Shown piece by piece: positions 13,651 through 20,780 of a stretch of 20,780 nucleotides of DNA. Both the position numbers and the translations under genes were made by a program. Below the pieces are notes generated by a model. It saw nothing but the letters and a program-made list of their open reading frames with translations, was not told the DNA's origin and did not search any database. Where the stretch lies: assembly GCA_947627335.1 (NCBI GenBank), contig CANQVQ010000019.1:1-20780 (forward strand), written 5' to 3'. The DNA is from an uncultured Clostridia bacterium. Its GTDB lineage: Bacteria; Bacillota; Clostridia; Oscillospirales; CAG-382. Numbering within the stretch: position 1 is the first letter of the stretch; the number at the start of each line of letters is the position of its first letter.

Positions 13651-14409
13651 TCACCCTTGCGCGGGCAAGAGCGCGCAAAGCGTGCGGCAGAACGCCGAGA
13701 TCGCGTCACCCGTCGAACGCTTCGCCCGGTTCGCTGCGTTCCCGGCGGTTTTCAGCGCTTCCCGCCGCGCATTCGACCCGTTCGTCGCCGAAAATAACGC
13801 GTAACCGTCCACGGCGATGTACCCTTCTAAGAGCTGTTCCGCCGTCAACCAGTCGCCGTCGGAATGGGTCAATCCCTTGCGGCGGGTGTCGTAGCGCCCG
13901 GTGTCGCCCGGCATCGGGTCGATAATCAGATACTTCTCGCTCGCCGGGTCGTAACCGACCGCCGCCATGAAATGCCCCGGGACGTGCAGCGCCGCCGTCC
14001 CGCCGGAAAGCAGGTGATCGACGAGCGCACGCGAACGGACGTCCCCGCCCTGAAAGGCGCTCGCCGTGTAGCCGTATGCATCGCCGTATTCCCGGGTGGA
14101 ATGGTAGAAGATCGAGCGGTAGCTCCCCTCGAAACCGGCGTTGAACAGCCCCGCCCGGTTCGCCCAGAATGCGACTTCGACCAGGTCCATTTCCTTGCCG
14201 GTCAGGTAGTAGACCGCGTTGCACAGCGTCGCCACGCCGCAGGCGGACTGCACGATATTCAGCGTACCGACCTGCACGTCCTTCCAACGGTCGTCGCATT
14301 GCAGGTATGTGAACGCCAATCCGGCGCCGCCGTCCGCGCCCGCGGAAACGCAAAAGACCCCGCACAGCACCGCCGCGCACAGAAACAGGCACCCCAGCCG
14401 TTTTTTCAC
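13651..14409 (-). CDS. Secreted C39-like (papain-fold) cysteine peptidase
   Basis: A 252-residue protein with an N-terminal signal peptide (residues 1 to about 24) and no cell-wall anchor. The mature domain fits the peptidase C39-like family. Gln37 lies in LQCDDRW, the nucleophile Cys57 in VQSACGVATLCNAV (53-66), His146 in HVPGHFMAAVGYD, and Asp164 in YLIIDPMPGD. The tail after about 215 is basic and Ala/Arg-rich, possibly contacting the cell surface. The start is GTG at 14409, with AAGGAGGG six bases upstream; no ATG precedes the signal peptide. It is last in the mutS-mutL-tgt run, 36 bp after tgt. Its substrate is unknown. The family includes bacteriocin-leader peptidases, but here there is no ABC fusion or precursor peptide. 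Confidence 0.85.
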   Translation of the reverse strand: MKKRLGCLFLCAAVLCGVFCVSAGADGGAGLAFTYLQCDDRWKDVQVGTLNIVQSACGVATLCNAVYYLTGKEMDLVEVAFWANRAGLFNAGFEGSYRSIFYHSTREYGDAYGYTASAFQGGDVRSRALVDHLLSGGTAALHVPGHFMAAVGYDPASEKYLIIDPMPGDTGRYDTRRKGLTHSDGDWLTAEQLLEGYIAVDGYALFSATNGSNARREALKTAGNAANRAKRSTGDAISAFCRTLCALLPAQG

Positions 14410-14445
14410 CGCGATCCCTCCTTTTCTTTGCGAATTTGCCCGGGT

Positions 14446-15579
14446 TCAGACCCGCCGTCCGAGCCGTTCGACCGCTTCCGCCTTGAAGGACTTCCAGTAT
14501 CCGCCGTCCAGAGCGTCGCGGATCCGCTCCATCAGGCGATTGTAGAAATACAGGTTGTGCAGCACGCACAGCCGCATCGCCAGCATCTCCCGCGCCTTGA
14601 ACAGATGCCGAATGTACGCACGGGAATACCGACGGCAAGCCGGACAGTCGCACGCAGGGTCGAGCGGCAGGGGGTCCTCTGCAAACTTGCGGTTGTTGAG
14701 GTTGAGCAGCCCCTCCGACGTGAACAGGTTCCCGTGCCGTGCGTTCCGCGAAGGCAGGACGCAGTCGAAGAAGTCCACGCCGCGGTCCACGGCTTCGAGG
14801 ATGTTCAACGGCGTCCCGACGCCCATCAGGTACCGCGGACGGTCGGACGGCATGAACGGTTCAACCTCCTCGATGACCCGATACATCTCCTCCGCCGTCT
14901 CCCCGACCGCCAGCCCCCCGATTGCGTAGCCGTCGAGGTCGAGTTCGGCAATCTGCCTCATATGGCGGACGCGCAGGTCCGTGTAGATCCCGCCCTGGTT
15001 GATGCCGAAAAGCATCTGCTGCGGGTTGATGGTGTCCGGCAGGGCATTCAGACGGGTCAGTTCCTCCCGACAGCGATAAAGCCAGCGCACCGTGCGGTCG
15101 CAGGAGCGGTCGATATAACCGTGTTCCGCGACGGAGGACGGACATTCGTCGAGCGCCATGGCGATCGTGGACGCGAGGTTCGACTGGATCCGCATACTGA
15201 CCTCCGGGCTCATGAACACCGGCGCACCGTCCATATGCGATTGAAACTGCACGCCTTCCTCCCGGATATTGCGCAGCTGCGCGAGCGAAAACACCTGAAA
15301 TCCCCCGGAATCCGTCAGGATCGGGCGATCCCAGTTGAAGAATCGGTGCAGACCGCCCATGCGGTGGATCAGGTCGTCGCCGGGGCGGACGTGCAGGTGG
15401 TAGGTGTTGGAAAGCTCCACCTGACAGCGGATCTCCCGCAGGTCGTCGGTGGAAACGCCCCCCTTGATGGCGGCGCTGGTGCCAACGTTCATGAACACCG
15501 GCGTCTGCACGTCGCCGTGGACGGTCCGAAAGACGCCCCGCCTCGCGGCGCCGTCCTGTTTGAGCAGTTTGAAAGCCAT
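14446..15579 (-). CDS. tgt: tRNA-guanine transglycosylase (queuosine pathway)
   Basis: A 377-residue enzyme that replaces guanine at the wobble position of GUN-anticodon tRNAs with the queuosine precursor preQ1. The TIM-barrel catalytic residues are present: Asp90 in LTDSGGFQVFSL and the nucleophile Asp272 in FFDCVLPSRNARHG. The substrate loop GINQGGIYTDLR and the specificity segment GYAIGGLAVGE are clear. The zinc site is complete with C310-x-C312-x2-C315 and His341. The length is normal. The start ATG 15579 lies 12 bp after the mutL stop, with AAGGGAG in the gap. No queA, queG or yajC is adjacent. Linkage to mutS-mutL places it in one long transcript. Confidence 0.96.
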   Translation of the reverse strand: MAFKLLKQDGAARRGVFRTVHGDVQTPVFMNVGTSAAIKGGVSTDDLREIRCQVELSNTYHLHVRPGDDLIHRMGGLHRFFNWDRPILTDSGGFQVFSLAQLRNIREEGVQFQSHMDGAPVFMSPEVSMRIQSNLASTIAMALDECPSSVAEHGYIDRSCDRTVRWLYRCREELTRLNALPDTINPQQMLFGINQGGIYTDLRVRHMRQIAELDLDGYAIGGLAVGETAEEMYRVIEEVEPFMPSDRPRYLMGVGTPLNILEAVDRGVDFFDCVLPSRNARHGNLFTSEGLLNLNNRKFAEDPLPLDPACDCPACRRYSRAYIRHLFKAREMLAMRLCVLHNLYFYNRLMERIRDALDGGYWKSFKAEAVERLGRRV

Positions 15580-15591
15580 GGAACTCCCTTT

Positions 15592-17484
15592 CTAACGGTC
15601 GAAATACCCCTCGATCTCCCGCTTGGACAGGCGGTGCAGGACCGGTCTGCCGTGCGGACAGTAGCGCAGGGACGGATTTTCAAGCAGTTGTTCGACGATC
15701 CACTCGTTGTGCGCAGGGTCGTTCGGGATGCCCGCCTTCAGCGCAGCCTTGCAGGCGACGGTGAACAGGGCGCGGTCGCACTTCTCCGCGAACGGCACAC
15801 GGCTCCCGTCGGTCAGTTCGGACGCGAACCCCTCGAGCAGCGTCCGCAGTTCCTTCGTCCCCGCGAGCGACGCGGGCACCGCACGGACCAGCACCGTGTC
15901 CCCGCCGAACGGCTCGACCTCGAAGCCGAACTCCGCCAAATACGGCGCGTTTTCGCAGAGCACCGACGCGTCCCCGGGCGGGAGCGTGAGCGGAATGCCA
16001 GTCAGCAGCCCCTGCGAACGGACCTGCTTGCGGGACGCGAGCTGCTCGTAAAGGATGCGTTCGTGGGCGGCGTGCTTGTCGATGACCAGCACCTCCTCCG
16101 CCGTTTCGACGAACAGGAACGCGTCGTAGGCCTCCCCGATAAGCTTGTGGTACGGGCGGTCGTCCATCTTCTGCTGCGGGTCCTCCGGCAGGAGCGTCCC
16201 CTGCGCGGGGGCGTCCGCCCGCTCCCCGTCGGTCGGCGCTTCCGGCTGCTCGACGCGCAGCGGCGTCCCCATTTGAAGGTCCTCCAGCCCGATGTCCGCC
16301 CGAAACCCCTTCGGTCCATCGGTTTTTTTCGGCGCAGACGCGGAAAAAAGCGACGGCTTCGGGAACGGTTCACGCGGTCCGACGGTTTTTGCCGAATTCG
16401 TCGGGTCCGTCGGTCGAACGGGCTCCACCGACCCCTTCGGGACCATTTCCGGTCCTGCGGACGGCGGGATCGCCTCTTCCGCCTGCTCCGTCGGCTGTAT
16501 GGACGCGGTCAGACGGTTGCGCACCGCGTAATAGACCGCCGAAAAGACCGGTCGCTCGTCGGCGAACTTGATCTCCAGCTTCGCGGGATGTACGTTGACG
16601 TCCGTCAGCCCCAGCGGCAGCTCCACAAACAGCACCGCGCCCGGGTACTTCCCGTGCGGCAGGTACGAACGGAACGCCTCCTCGAGCGCCGCCATGACGG
16701 TTTTCGAGCGGACCGGGCGCCCGTTGATGAAGAACAACTGCATCGACCGACTGCCCCGCGCCTGTTCCGGCGGCGTGACGTAGCCGAACGCCCGAACGCC
16801 GTCCAGCGTATAATCCACGGGCAGAAGCCCTGCGGCGAACCCCTTGCCGTACACCGCGTACACCGCCGCAAGCAGCTTGCCGTCCCCGGCGGTGAAGAAC
16901 CGCCTTTCCCCCTCGACCGAGACGGTGAACGACACGTCCGGGCGGGAGAGCGCCGCGCCGGCGGCGACCGAAAGGCAGGCGGACGCTTCGGAAGCGTCCC
17001 GCTTGAGGAATTTCTGCCGTGCGGGGGTGTTGTAGAACAGGTCGCGGACGATGACGCTCGTGCCGTCCGGGCAGCCGGTATCCGTCATGACGACCCCGTT
17101 TTCGTCCGAGGTCAGGCGGCTCCCCGCCGTTTCGCCGACCGCGTGGGAGATGATCTCCATGCGCGACACCGAGCTGATCGCGGCGAGCGCCTCCCCGCGG
17201 AACCCGTAGGTGGCGATCTCGCTCAGGTCCGACCCGTCGCGGATCTTGGAGGTCGCGTGGCGCAGCAGCGCCTTGGGCATATCGTCGCGGGTGATCCCGC
17301 CCCCGTTGTCCGTCACCCGCAGGAACGACCGACCGCCTCCCTTGATCTCCACCGAGATCCGGGACGCGCCCGCGTCCAACGCATTTTCCAGCAGCTCCTT
17401 GAGCGCGCTCGCCGGTCGATCGACGACCTCGCCCGCCGCGATGCGGTTGGCGGTCTGCGCGTCGAGAATGTTGATGACGCCCAT
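15592..17484 (-). CDS. mutL: DNA mismatch repair protein MutL
   Basis: A 630-residue protein that, after MutS recognises a mismatch, couples recognition to strand removal. The N-terminal GHKL ATPase shows AAGEVVDRPASALKELLENA, DNGGG (59-63) and GFRGEAL (94-100). A Pro/Thr/Lys-rich linker (about 330-440) joins it to a dimerisation and nuclease domain. That domain has the endonuclease motif in the form D469KHAAHERILYE480, plus ACKAALKAG and CPHGRP near the end, so it is the nicking type found in bacteria without MutH. The usual motif begins DQHA; here Lys replaces Gln. The start ATG 17484 has AAGGGAGGGAG just upstream and lies 24 bp from mutS. Confidence 0.96.
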   Translation of the reverse strand: MGVINILDAQTANRIAAGEVVDRPASALKELLENALDAGASRISVEIKGGGRSFLRVTDNGGGITRDDMPKALLRHATSKIRDGSDLSEIATYGFRGEALAAISSVSRMEIISHAVGETAGSRLTSDENGVVMTDTGCPDGTSVIVRDLFYNTPARQKFLKRDASEASACLSVAAGAALSRPDVSFTVSVEGERRFFTAGDGKLLAAVYAVYGKGFAAGLLPVDYTLDGVRAFGYVTPPEQARGSRSMQLFFINGRPVRSKTVMAALEEAFRSYLPHGKYPGAVLFVELPLGLTDVNVHPAKLEIKFADERPVFSAVYYAVRNRLTASIQPTEQAEEAIPPSAGPEMVPKGSVEPVRPTDPTNSAKTVGPREPFPKPSLFSASAPKKTDGPKGFRADIGLEDLQMGTPLRVEQPEAPTDGERADAPAQGTLLPEDPQQKMDDRPYHKLIGEAYDAFLFVETAEEVLVIDKHAAHERILYEQLASRKQVRSQGLLTGIPLTLPPGDASVLCENAPYLAEFGFEVEPFGGDTVLVRAVPASLAGTKELRTLLEGFASELTDGSRVPFAEKCDRALFTVACKAALKAGIPNDPAHNEWIVEQLLENPSLRYCPHGRPVLHRLSKREIEGYFDR

Positions 17485-17508
17485 GCGAAACTCCCTCCCT
17501 TCGCCGTA

Positions 17509-20070
17509 TTACAGCATCTTTTTGAGTGCGAACAGCAGATTCATCGCCTCGTAAGGCGTCAGTTCGTTCAGGTCCGTCGCCCGCAGTTTCTCCGCGACGG
17601 CGGACGCCGAAAGGTCGTCGAACGTGATCGTCCCGTCGTCCGCGTCGGGCGTTTTGCGGGTCTGCGGGACGCCGTTCTGCTCGAGCAGCTGCTTCAAGAT
17701 CTGCTTGGCGCGGTTCACGACCGGCGACGGCACCCCCGCGAGCGCGGCGACCTCGATGCCGTAGCTGTCGTCCGCCGCACCGCGCACGATCTTGCGCAGG
17801 AACATGATGTCGTTGCCGCGCTTCTTCGCGGCGATGTGATAATTCACGACCCCGGGAAGCTCCCCTTCGAGGTCGGTCAGTTCATGGTAGTGCGTCGCGA
17901 ACAGGGTCTTTGCGCCCAGCTTGCCGCAGGTATGCTCCGCCACGGCACGGGCGATGGACATCCCGTCGTAGGTGGAGGTCCCCCGCCCGATCTCGTCGTA
18001 GATGATCAGGCTTTTCGGGGTCGCGTTCTGCAGGATCCCGGCGACCTCGCTCATTTCGAGCATGAACGTCGAATTGCCGGACGCGAGGTCGTCGGACGCG
18101 CCGATGCGGGTGAAGATGCGATCGACGATGCCGACACGCGCCTGCTGCGCCGGAACGAAACTGCCCATCTGCGCCAGCAGCGTGATCAGCGCGACCTGCC
18201 GCATATACGTCGACTTGCCCGCCATATTCGGCCCGGTGATCAGCAGCAGCCGATCCTTCCCGTTGAGCAGGCAGTCGTTCGGCACGAAGTATTCGTCCTC
18301 CAGGAACCGCTCGACGACCGGGTGCCGCCCGCCCTTGATCTCGATGACGTCCGAATCGTCCACCTCCGGGCAGACGTACCCCGACTCCCGGGCGATCTCG
18401 GCGAGCGAACACAGCACGTCCAGCTCCGCCATCGCCGACGCCGTCTCCTGCAAGCGCTCCAGCGATTCCAGCACGAAATCCCGCAGGGAGCAGAAAATCT
18501 CGTACTCCAACGCACTGTCGCGCTCCTTCGCGCCCAGCACGCGGGACTCCATCTCCTTCAGTTCCGGCGTGACGAACCGCTCGCCGGTCGTCAACGTCTG
18601 CCGACGGACGTAATCGTCCGGCACCTGCGCGAGGGCGGACTTGGAGATCTCTATGTAGTAGCCGAAGACCCGATTATAGCCCACCTTCAGCGAGCGGATG
18701 CCGGTCCGTTCCCGCTCGGATTCCTCGATCTTCGTCAGCCAGCTTTTGCCGTCGTCCATCATCGAGCGAAGCTCGTCCACGGCGGCGTTGCAGCCCGCCT
18801 TGATGATCCCGCCCTCCTTGACGGTCATCGCCGGGTCCTCGGAAATGGTCTTTCCGATCGCCTCGGAAACCGCTTCCAGCGCGTCCAGCCGCTCCCGCAG
18901 GTCGCGTATCCGCAGGGACTTGCAGGGTTCGAGCAGTTCCTTGACCGCCGGGATGCGCGTCAGCGTGTGTTCGAGCGATTTGAGGTCGCGTGCGTTGGCG
19001 GTGCCGTATACCAGCTTCGTGCTCAGCCGCTCCACGTCCACCGTGCCGCGCAGGCGAGACATCAGCTCCCCCCGCAGAATGGAATCGTCGAACAACTCCT
19101 GCACCGCCATCTGTCGGGTGCGAATGGACTTGCAGTTGAGCAGCGGACGGTCCAGCCACTTCCGCAGAAGCCGCCCGCCGGCGGCCGTGCGGGTGCGGTC
19201 GATCGCCCAGAGCAGGCTCCCCTTGCGTTCGCCGCTCCGAAGCGTTTCGCACAGTTCGAGGTTCCGCCGCGAACAGCTGTCGATTCCGAGGAAGCTCTCG
19301 CTGTCGTAGAACGTCGGTTTCTTGAGGTAGTGCAGGTCGATCTGCTGGGTCCGTCGCAGCAGCGAAAGCAGTGCGCCCATGGCGCAGAGCGCGTAAGTCG
19401 CGTCGCTTTCCGGCGCATCGCACAGCTCGCGGAAGCTCTCCGACGCCTTTTCCGGCTCGAACAGCTCGTCCGGCAGGACGGTCAGCACCGCGTGGAACCG
19501 CTCCGCCAGCTTCGCGCCCAACCCCTCCCGCACGGACTCCGCGCAGACCAGTTCCCGCGGGACGTACGCCGCAAGCTCGGAGATCAGGCGCTCCTCCGCC
19601 TTCCCGCCGAGCAGTTCCGTCGCCGACGCGTCGCCGGTCGAAACGTCCGCAAACGCGGCGCCGACGCCGTCCGACCCGACGTGGATGCAGCAGATATAGT
19701 TGTTCTCCCGCTCCTTGAGGTACCCGCCTTCAAAGACCGTCCCCGCCGTGACGACGCGGGTGACGCCCCGCTTGACAAGCCCTTTGGCGGTCGACGGGTC
19801 CTCGAGCTGATCGACGATCGCGGCACGGTAGCCCTTGCTCACCAGCTTGGCGAGGTACTGGTCCAACGCGTGATGGGGCACGCCGCACATCGGCGCACGC
19901 TCCTCCAGCCCGCAGTCCTTCCCGGTCAGCACCAGATCCAACTCGCGGGACGCCACCTTCGCGTCCTCAAAGAACATCTCGTAGAAATCCCCGATCCGCA
20001 TCAGCAGCAGGCAGTCCGGGTTCTGCTCCTTGAACTGCCGATACTGCACCATCAACGGCGAAAGCGCCAT
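17509..20070 (-). CDS. mutS: DNA mismatch repair protein MutS
   Basis: An 853-residue protein that binds base mismatches and small loops and starts repair with MutL. The mismatch-reading motif F29-Y30-E31 is in the N-terminal domain. The connector, core and clamp domains follow. The C-terminal ATPase has Walker A GPNMAGKST (613-621) with the conserved YMRQ following, then Walker B LIIYDEIGRGTSTYDG and THYHEL. The length is the family norm. The start ATG 20070 follows AAGGAGGGG at six bases. The gene lies between the ricA-like gene and mutL, the order also seen in Bacillus and Clostridia. No promoter is visible in the 44-bp gap before it, so it is probably read from a promoter beyond the right edge. 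Confidence 0.97.
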   Translation of the reverse strand: MALSPLMVQYRQFKEQNPDCLLLMRIGDFYEMFFEDAKVASRELDLVLTGKDCGLEERAPMCGVPHHALDQYLAKLVSKGYRAAIVDQLEDPSTAKGLVKRGVTRVVTAGTVFEGGYLKERENNYICCIHVGSDGVGAAFADVSTGDASATELLGGKAEERLISELAAYVPRELVCAESVREGLGAKLAERFHAVLTVLPDELFEPEKASESFRELCDAPESDATYALCAMGALLSLLRRTQQIDLHYLKKPTFYDSESFLGIDSCSRRNLELCETLRSGERKGSLLWAIDRTRTAAGGRLLRKWLDRPLLNCKSIRTRQMAVQELFDDSILRGELMSRLRGTVDVERLSTKLVYGTANARDLKSLEHTLTRIPAVKELLEPCKSLRIRDLRERLDALEAVSEAIGKTISEDPAMTVKEGGIIKAGCNAAVDELRSMMDDGKSWLTKIEESERERTGIRSLKVGYNRVFGYYIEISKSALAQVPDDYVRRQTLTTGERFVTPELKEMESRVLGAKERDSALEYEIFCSLRDFVLESLERLQETASAMAELDVLCSLAEIARESGYVCPEVDDSDVIEIKGGRHPVVERFLEDEYFVPNDCLLNGKDRLLLITGPNMAGKSTYMRQVALITLLAQMGSFVPAQQARVGIVDRIFTRIGASDDLASGNSTFMLEMSEVAGILQNATPKSLIIYDEIGRGTSTYDGMSIARAVAEHTCGKLGAKTLFATHYHELTDLEGELPGVVNYHIAAKKRGNDIMFLRKIVRGAADDSYGIEVAALAGVPSPVVNRAKQILKQLLEQNGVPQTRKTPDADDGTITFDDLSASAVAEKLRATDLNELTPYEAMNLLFALKKML

Positions 20071-20114
20071 CGCGCACCCCTCCTTTTTCGCAAAAAATGC
20101 AACCCGAAACCGGC

Positions 20115-20513
20115 TCAGCCGCAGCCCTTACAGCTCGAACAGTTGCCGGAGCAGGCGCCGCCCTCGACGGCTTCCGGCCGCACGATGGACTGCACGCCCC
20201 GGTCGATCTCCGCGAGGATGCGGGAGACTTCCTCCTCCGCCTGCTGCATGGCGACCATATGCTGGTTCCGCATGATTTCGTCGTAAAGCTCCTTGAGCCT
20301 GCCGGTGATCTGGGCGATCAATTCCTGATCCCGTTCCGGCTTCGCGCCCTCGTCCCGCAAAAGCTGCCCTTCGACGTTGTACTGGTTGACGAGAGCGATC
20401 AGATGCCCGTCCGCCACATACGCGTCCTTGGCTTCCCGATACCGTACCACCGCTTCGCAATTCCGCAGTGCGTCGAGGAAAACCTCCAGATCCTTCTTCC
20501 AGCTTTCGTTCAT
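20115..20513 (-). CDS. YlbF/YmcA (RicA/RicF)-family protein with cysteine-rich tail
   Basis: A 132-residue, mainly helical cytoplasmic protein of the Com_YlbF family. Two long amphipathic helices cover about 5-52 and 58-108. The C-terminus is CSGNCSSCKGCG (121-132): C121-x3-C125-x2-C128-x2-C131, with an extra Cys19 near the front. In Bacillus, RicA and RicF form the RicAFT complex, which binds [4Fe-4S] clusters through conserved cysteines and affects mRNA processing and competence. Here the gene sits between miaB and mutS, the same neighbourhood as ricA (ymcA). I start it at ATG 20513, with AAAGGA upstream; a longer frame to 20558 overlaps the miaB end and lacks support. The Fe-S ligand assignment is inference, and the symbol is withheld because ricA and ricF are not separable here. 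Confidence 0.85.
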   Translation of the reverse strand: MNESWKKDLEVFLDALRNCEAVVRYREAKDAYVADGHLIALVNQYNVEGQLLRDEGAKPERDQELIAQITGRLKELYDEIMRNQHMVAMQQAEEEVSRILAEIDRGVQSIVRPEAVEGGACSGNCSSCKGCG

Positions 20514-20532
20514 TTCGATTTCCTTTCCGTTT

Positions 20533-20780
20533 TCAAACCACCGTCCCGGACAGCGCATACTGCCGCGACGATTGGATTTTCACCTCGCAGAACCGCCCCG
20601 CAGGGATCGGGCGGTCGAAGGTGACGATCTTATTCTGCCCGCACCGACCGGTCGGTATCCCGTTTTCGTCGGTCCCGTCGGACAGCACCCGCAGGGTCGT
20701 TCCGACGTAGCAGTCGTTCCGTTTCTGGGCGACCTCGTTCTGCACGTCCGACAGGTACTCGAACCGCCTCACCTGCTCCT
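20533..20780 (-). CDS. miaB: MiaB tRNA methylthiotransferase, C-terminal part
   Basis: The reading frame is open from the right edge to TGA at 20533-20535, so only about the last 80 residues are seen. They end in a TRAM-type RNA-binding domain: VGTTLRVLSDG, then GIPTGRCGQNKIVTFDRP and AGRFCEVKIQSSRQYALSG. This is the C-terminal domain of MiaB-type radical-SAM enzymes, which add the 2-methylthio group to i6A37 of tRNA. The catalytic part with the CxxxCxxC cluster lies outside. MtaB or RimO could end in similar domains, but position next to a ricA-like gene and mutS fits miaB. The 19-bp gap to the next gene suggests co-transcription. Confidence 0.85.
   Translation of the reverse strand, partial: EQVRRFEYLSDVQNEVAQKRNDCYVGTTLRVLSDGTDENGIPTGRCGQNKIVTFDRPIPAGRFCEVKIQSSRQYALSGTVV

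Noticed and set aside
12159..13709. A 516-codon minus-strand frame opposite the MATE gene, very rich in Asp, Arg, Glu and Gln
   Set aside because: The composition is the complement of a hydrophobic membrane protein. It also crosses the strong terminator at 13609-13639.
13651..14409. The C39-like peptidase as a bacteriocin-processing enzyme
   Set aside because: It has a signal peptide and no ABC transporter domain, and no double-glycine precursor peptide is encoded nearby.
13864..20286. A 2,140-codon open frame on the plus strand that could be read as a giant protein
   Set aside because: It is the exact codon-phase complement of the peptidase, tgt, mutL and mutS genes, is rich in Arg/Pro/His/Val repeats without domains, has no ribosome site, and is explained by avoidance of TTA, CTA and TCA codons.

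Overview
The window is GC-rich, tightly packed bacterial DNA. It looks like the chromosome of an anaerobic, high-GC member of the Firmicutes (Clostridia, Oscillospiraceae-like). This rests on strong AGGAGG-type ribosome sites, sigma-A promoters with 17-bp spacers, a BioY/BirA biotin-uptake unit, the miaB-ricA(ylbF)-mutS-mutL gene order known from Bacillus and Clostridia, and a three-gene flavin/iron-sulfur dehydrogenase cluster with a DUF1667 protein. The exact taxon is inference. I see no rRNA, tRNA, CRISPR array, insertion sequence or phage gene.

Layout. (1) 1-998: 3' part of a glutamate synthase small-subunit-type flavoprotein, closed by a terminator. (2) 1030-4875: one promoter and four co-directional genes: ABC ATPase, ABC-2 permease, a small P-loop kinase-like protein that overlaps the permease by 4 bp, and an E1-like (ThiF/MoeB) enzyme fused to a rhodanese domain. 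(3) 4872-6998: a new promoter, whose -35 box overlaps the preceding stop codon, drives a Gfo/Idh/MocA dehydrogenase and an alpha/beta hydrolase; a bidirectional terminator follows. (4) 7074-8908, minus strand: a putative lipoprotein with its own promoter, and upstream of it the bioY-DUF1284 pair, whose promoter is covered by a BirA-type operator. (5) 8999-13639, plus strand: a GlpA-like FAD protein with a BFD iron-sulfur domain, a second FAD/NAD-type oxidoreductase, a DUF1667 protein with a four-cysteine signature, and a MATE transporter; a second bidirectional terminator follows. (6) 13651-20780, minus strand: the 3' end of miaB, a YlbF/RicA-family protein with a cysteine-rich tail, mutS, mutL, tgt and a secreted C39-like cysteine peptidase.

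How the genes work together. The miaB-to-tgt block combines tRNA modification (ms2i6A, queuosine) with mismatch repair and is conserved core biology. The 9070-12167 genes probably form one membrane-associated or soluble dehydrogenase complex, with electrons passing flavin to Fe-S. bioY and DUF1284 are probably shut off together when biotin is plentiful. The 1083-4875 operon is the least explained unit: exporter, kinase-like protein and sulfur-transfer E1 enzyme are transcribed together, with no visible carrier protein or substrate.
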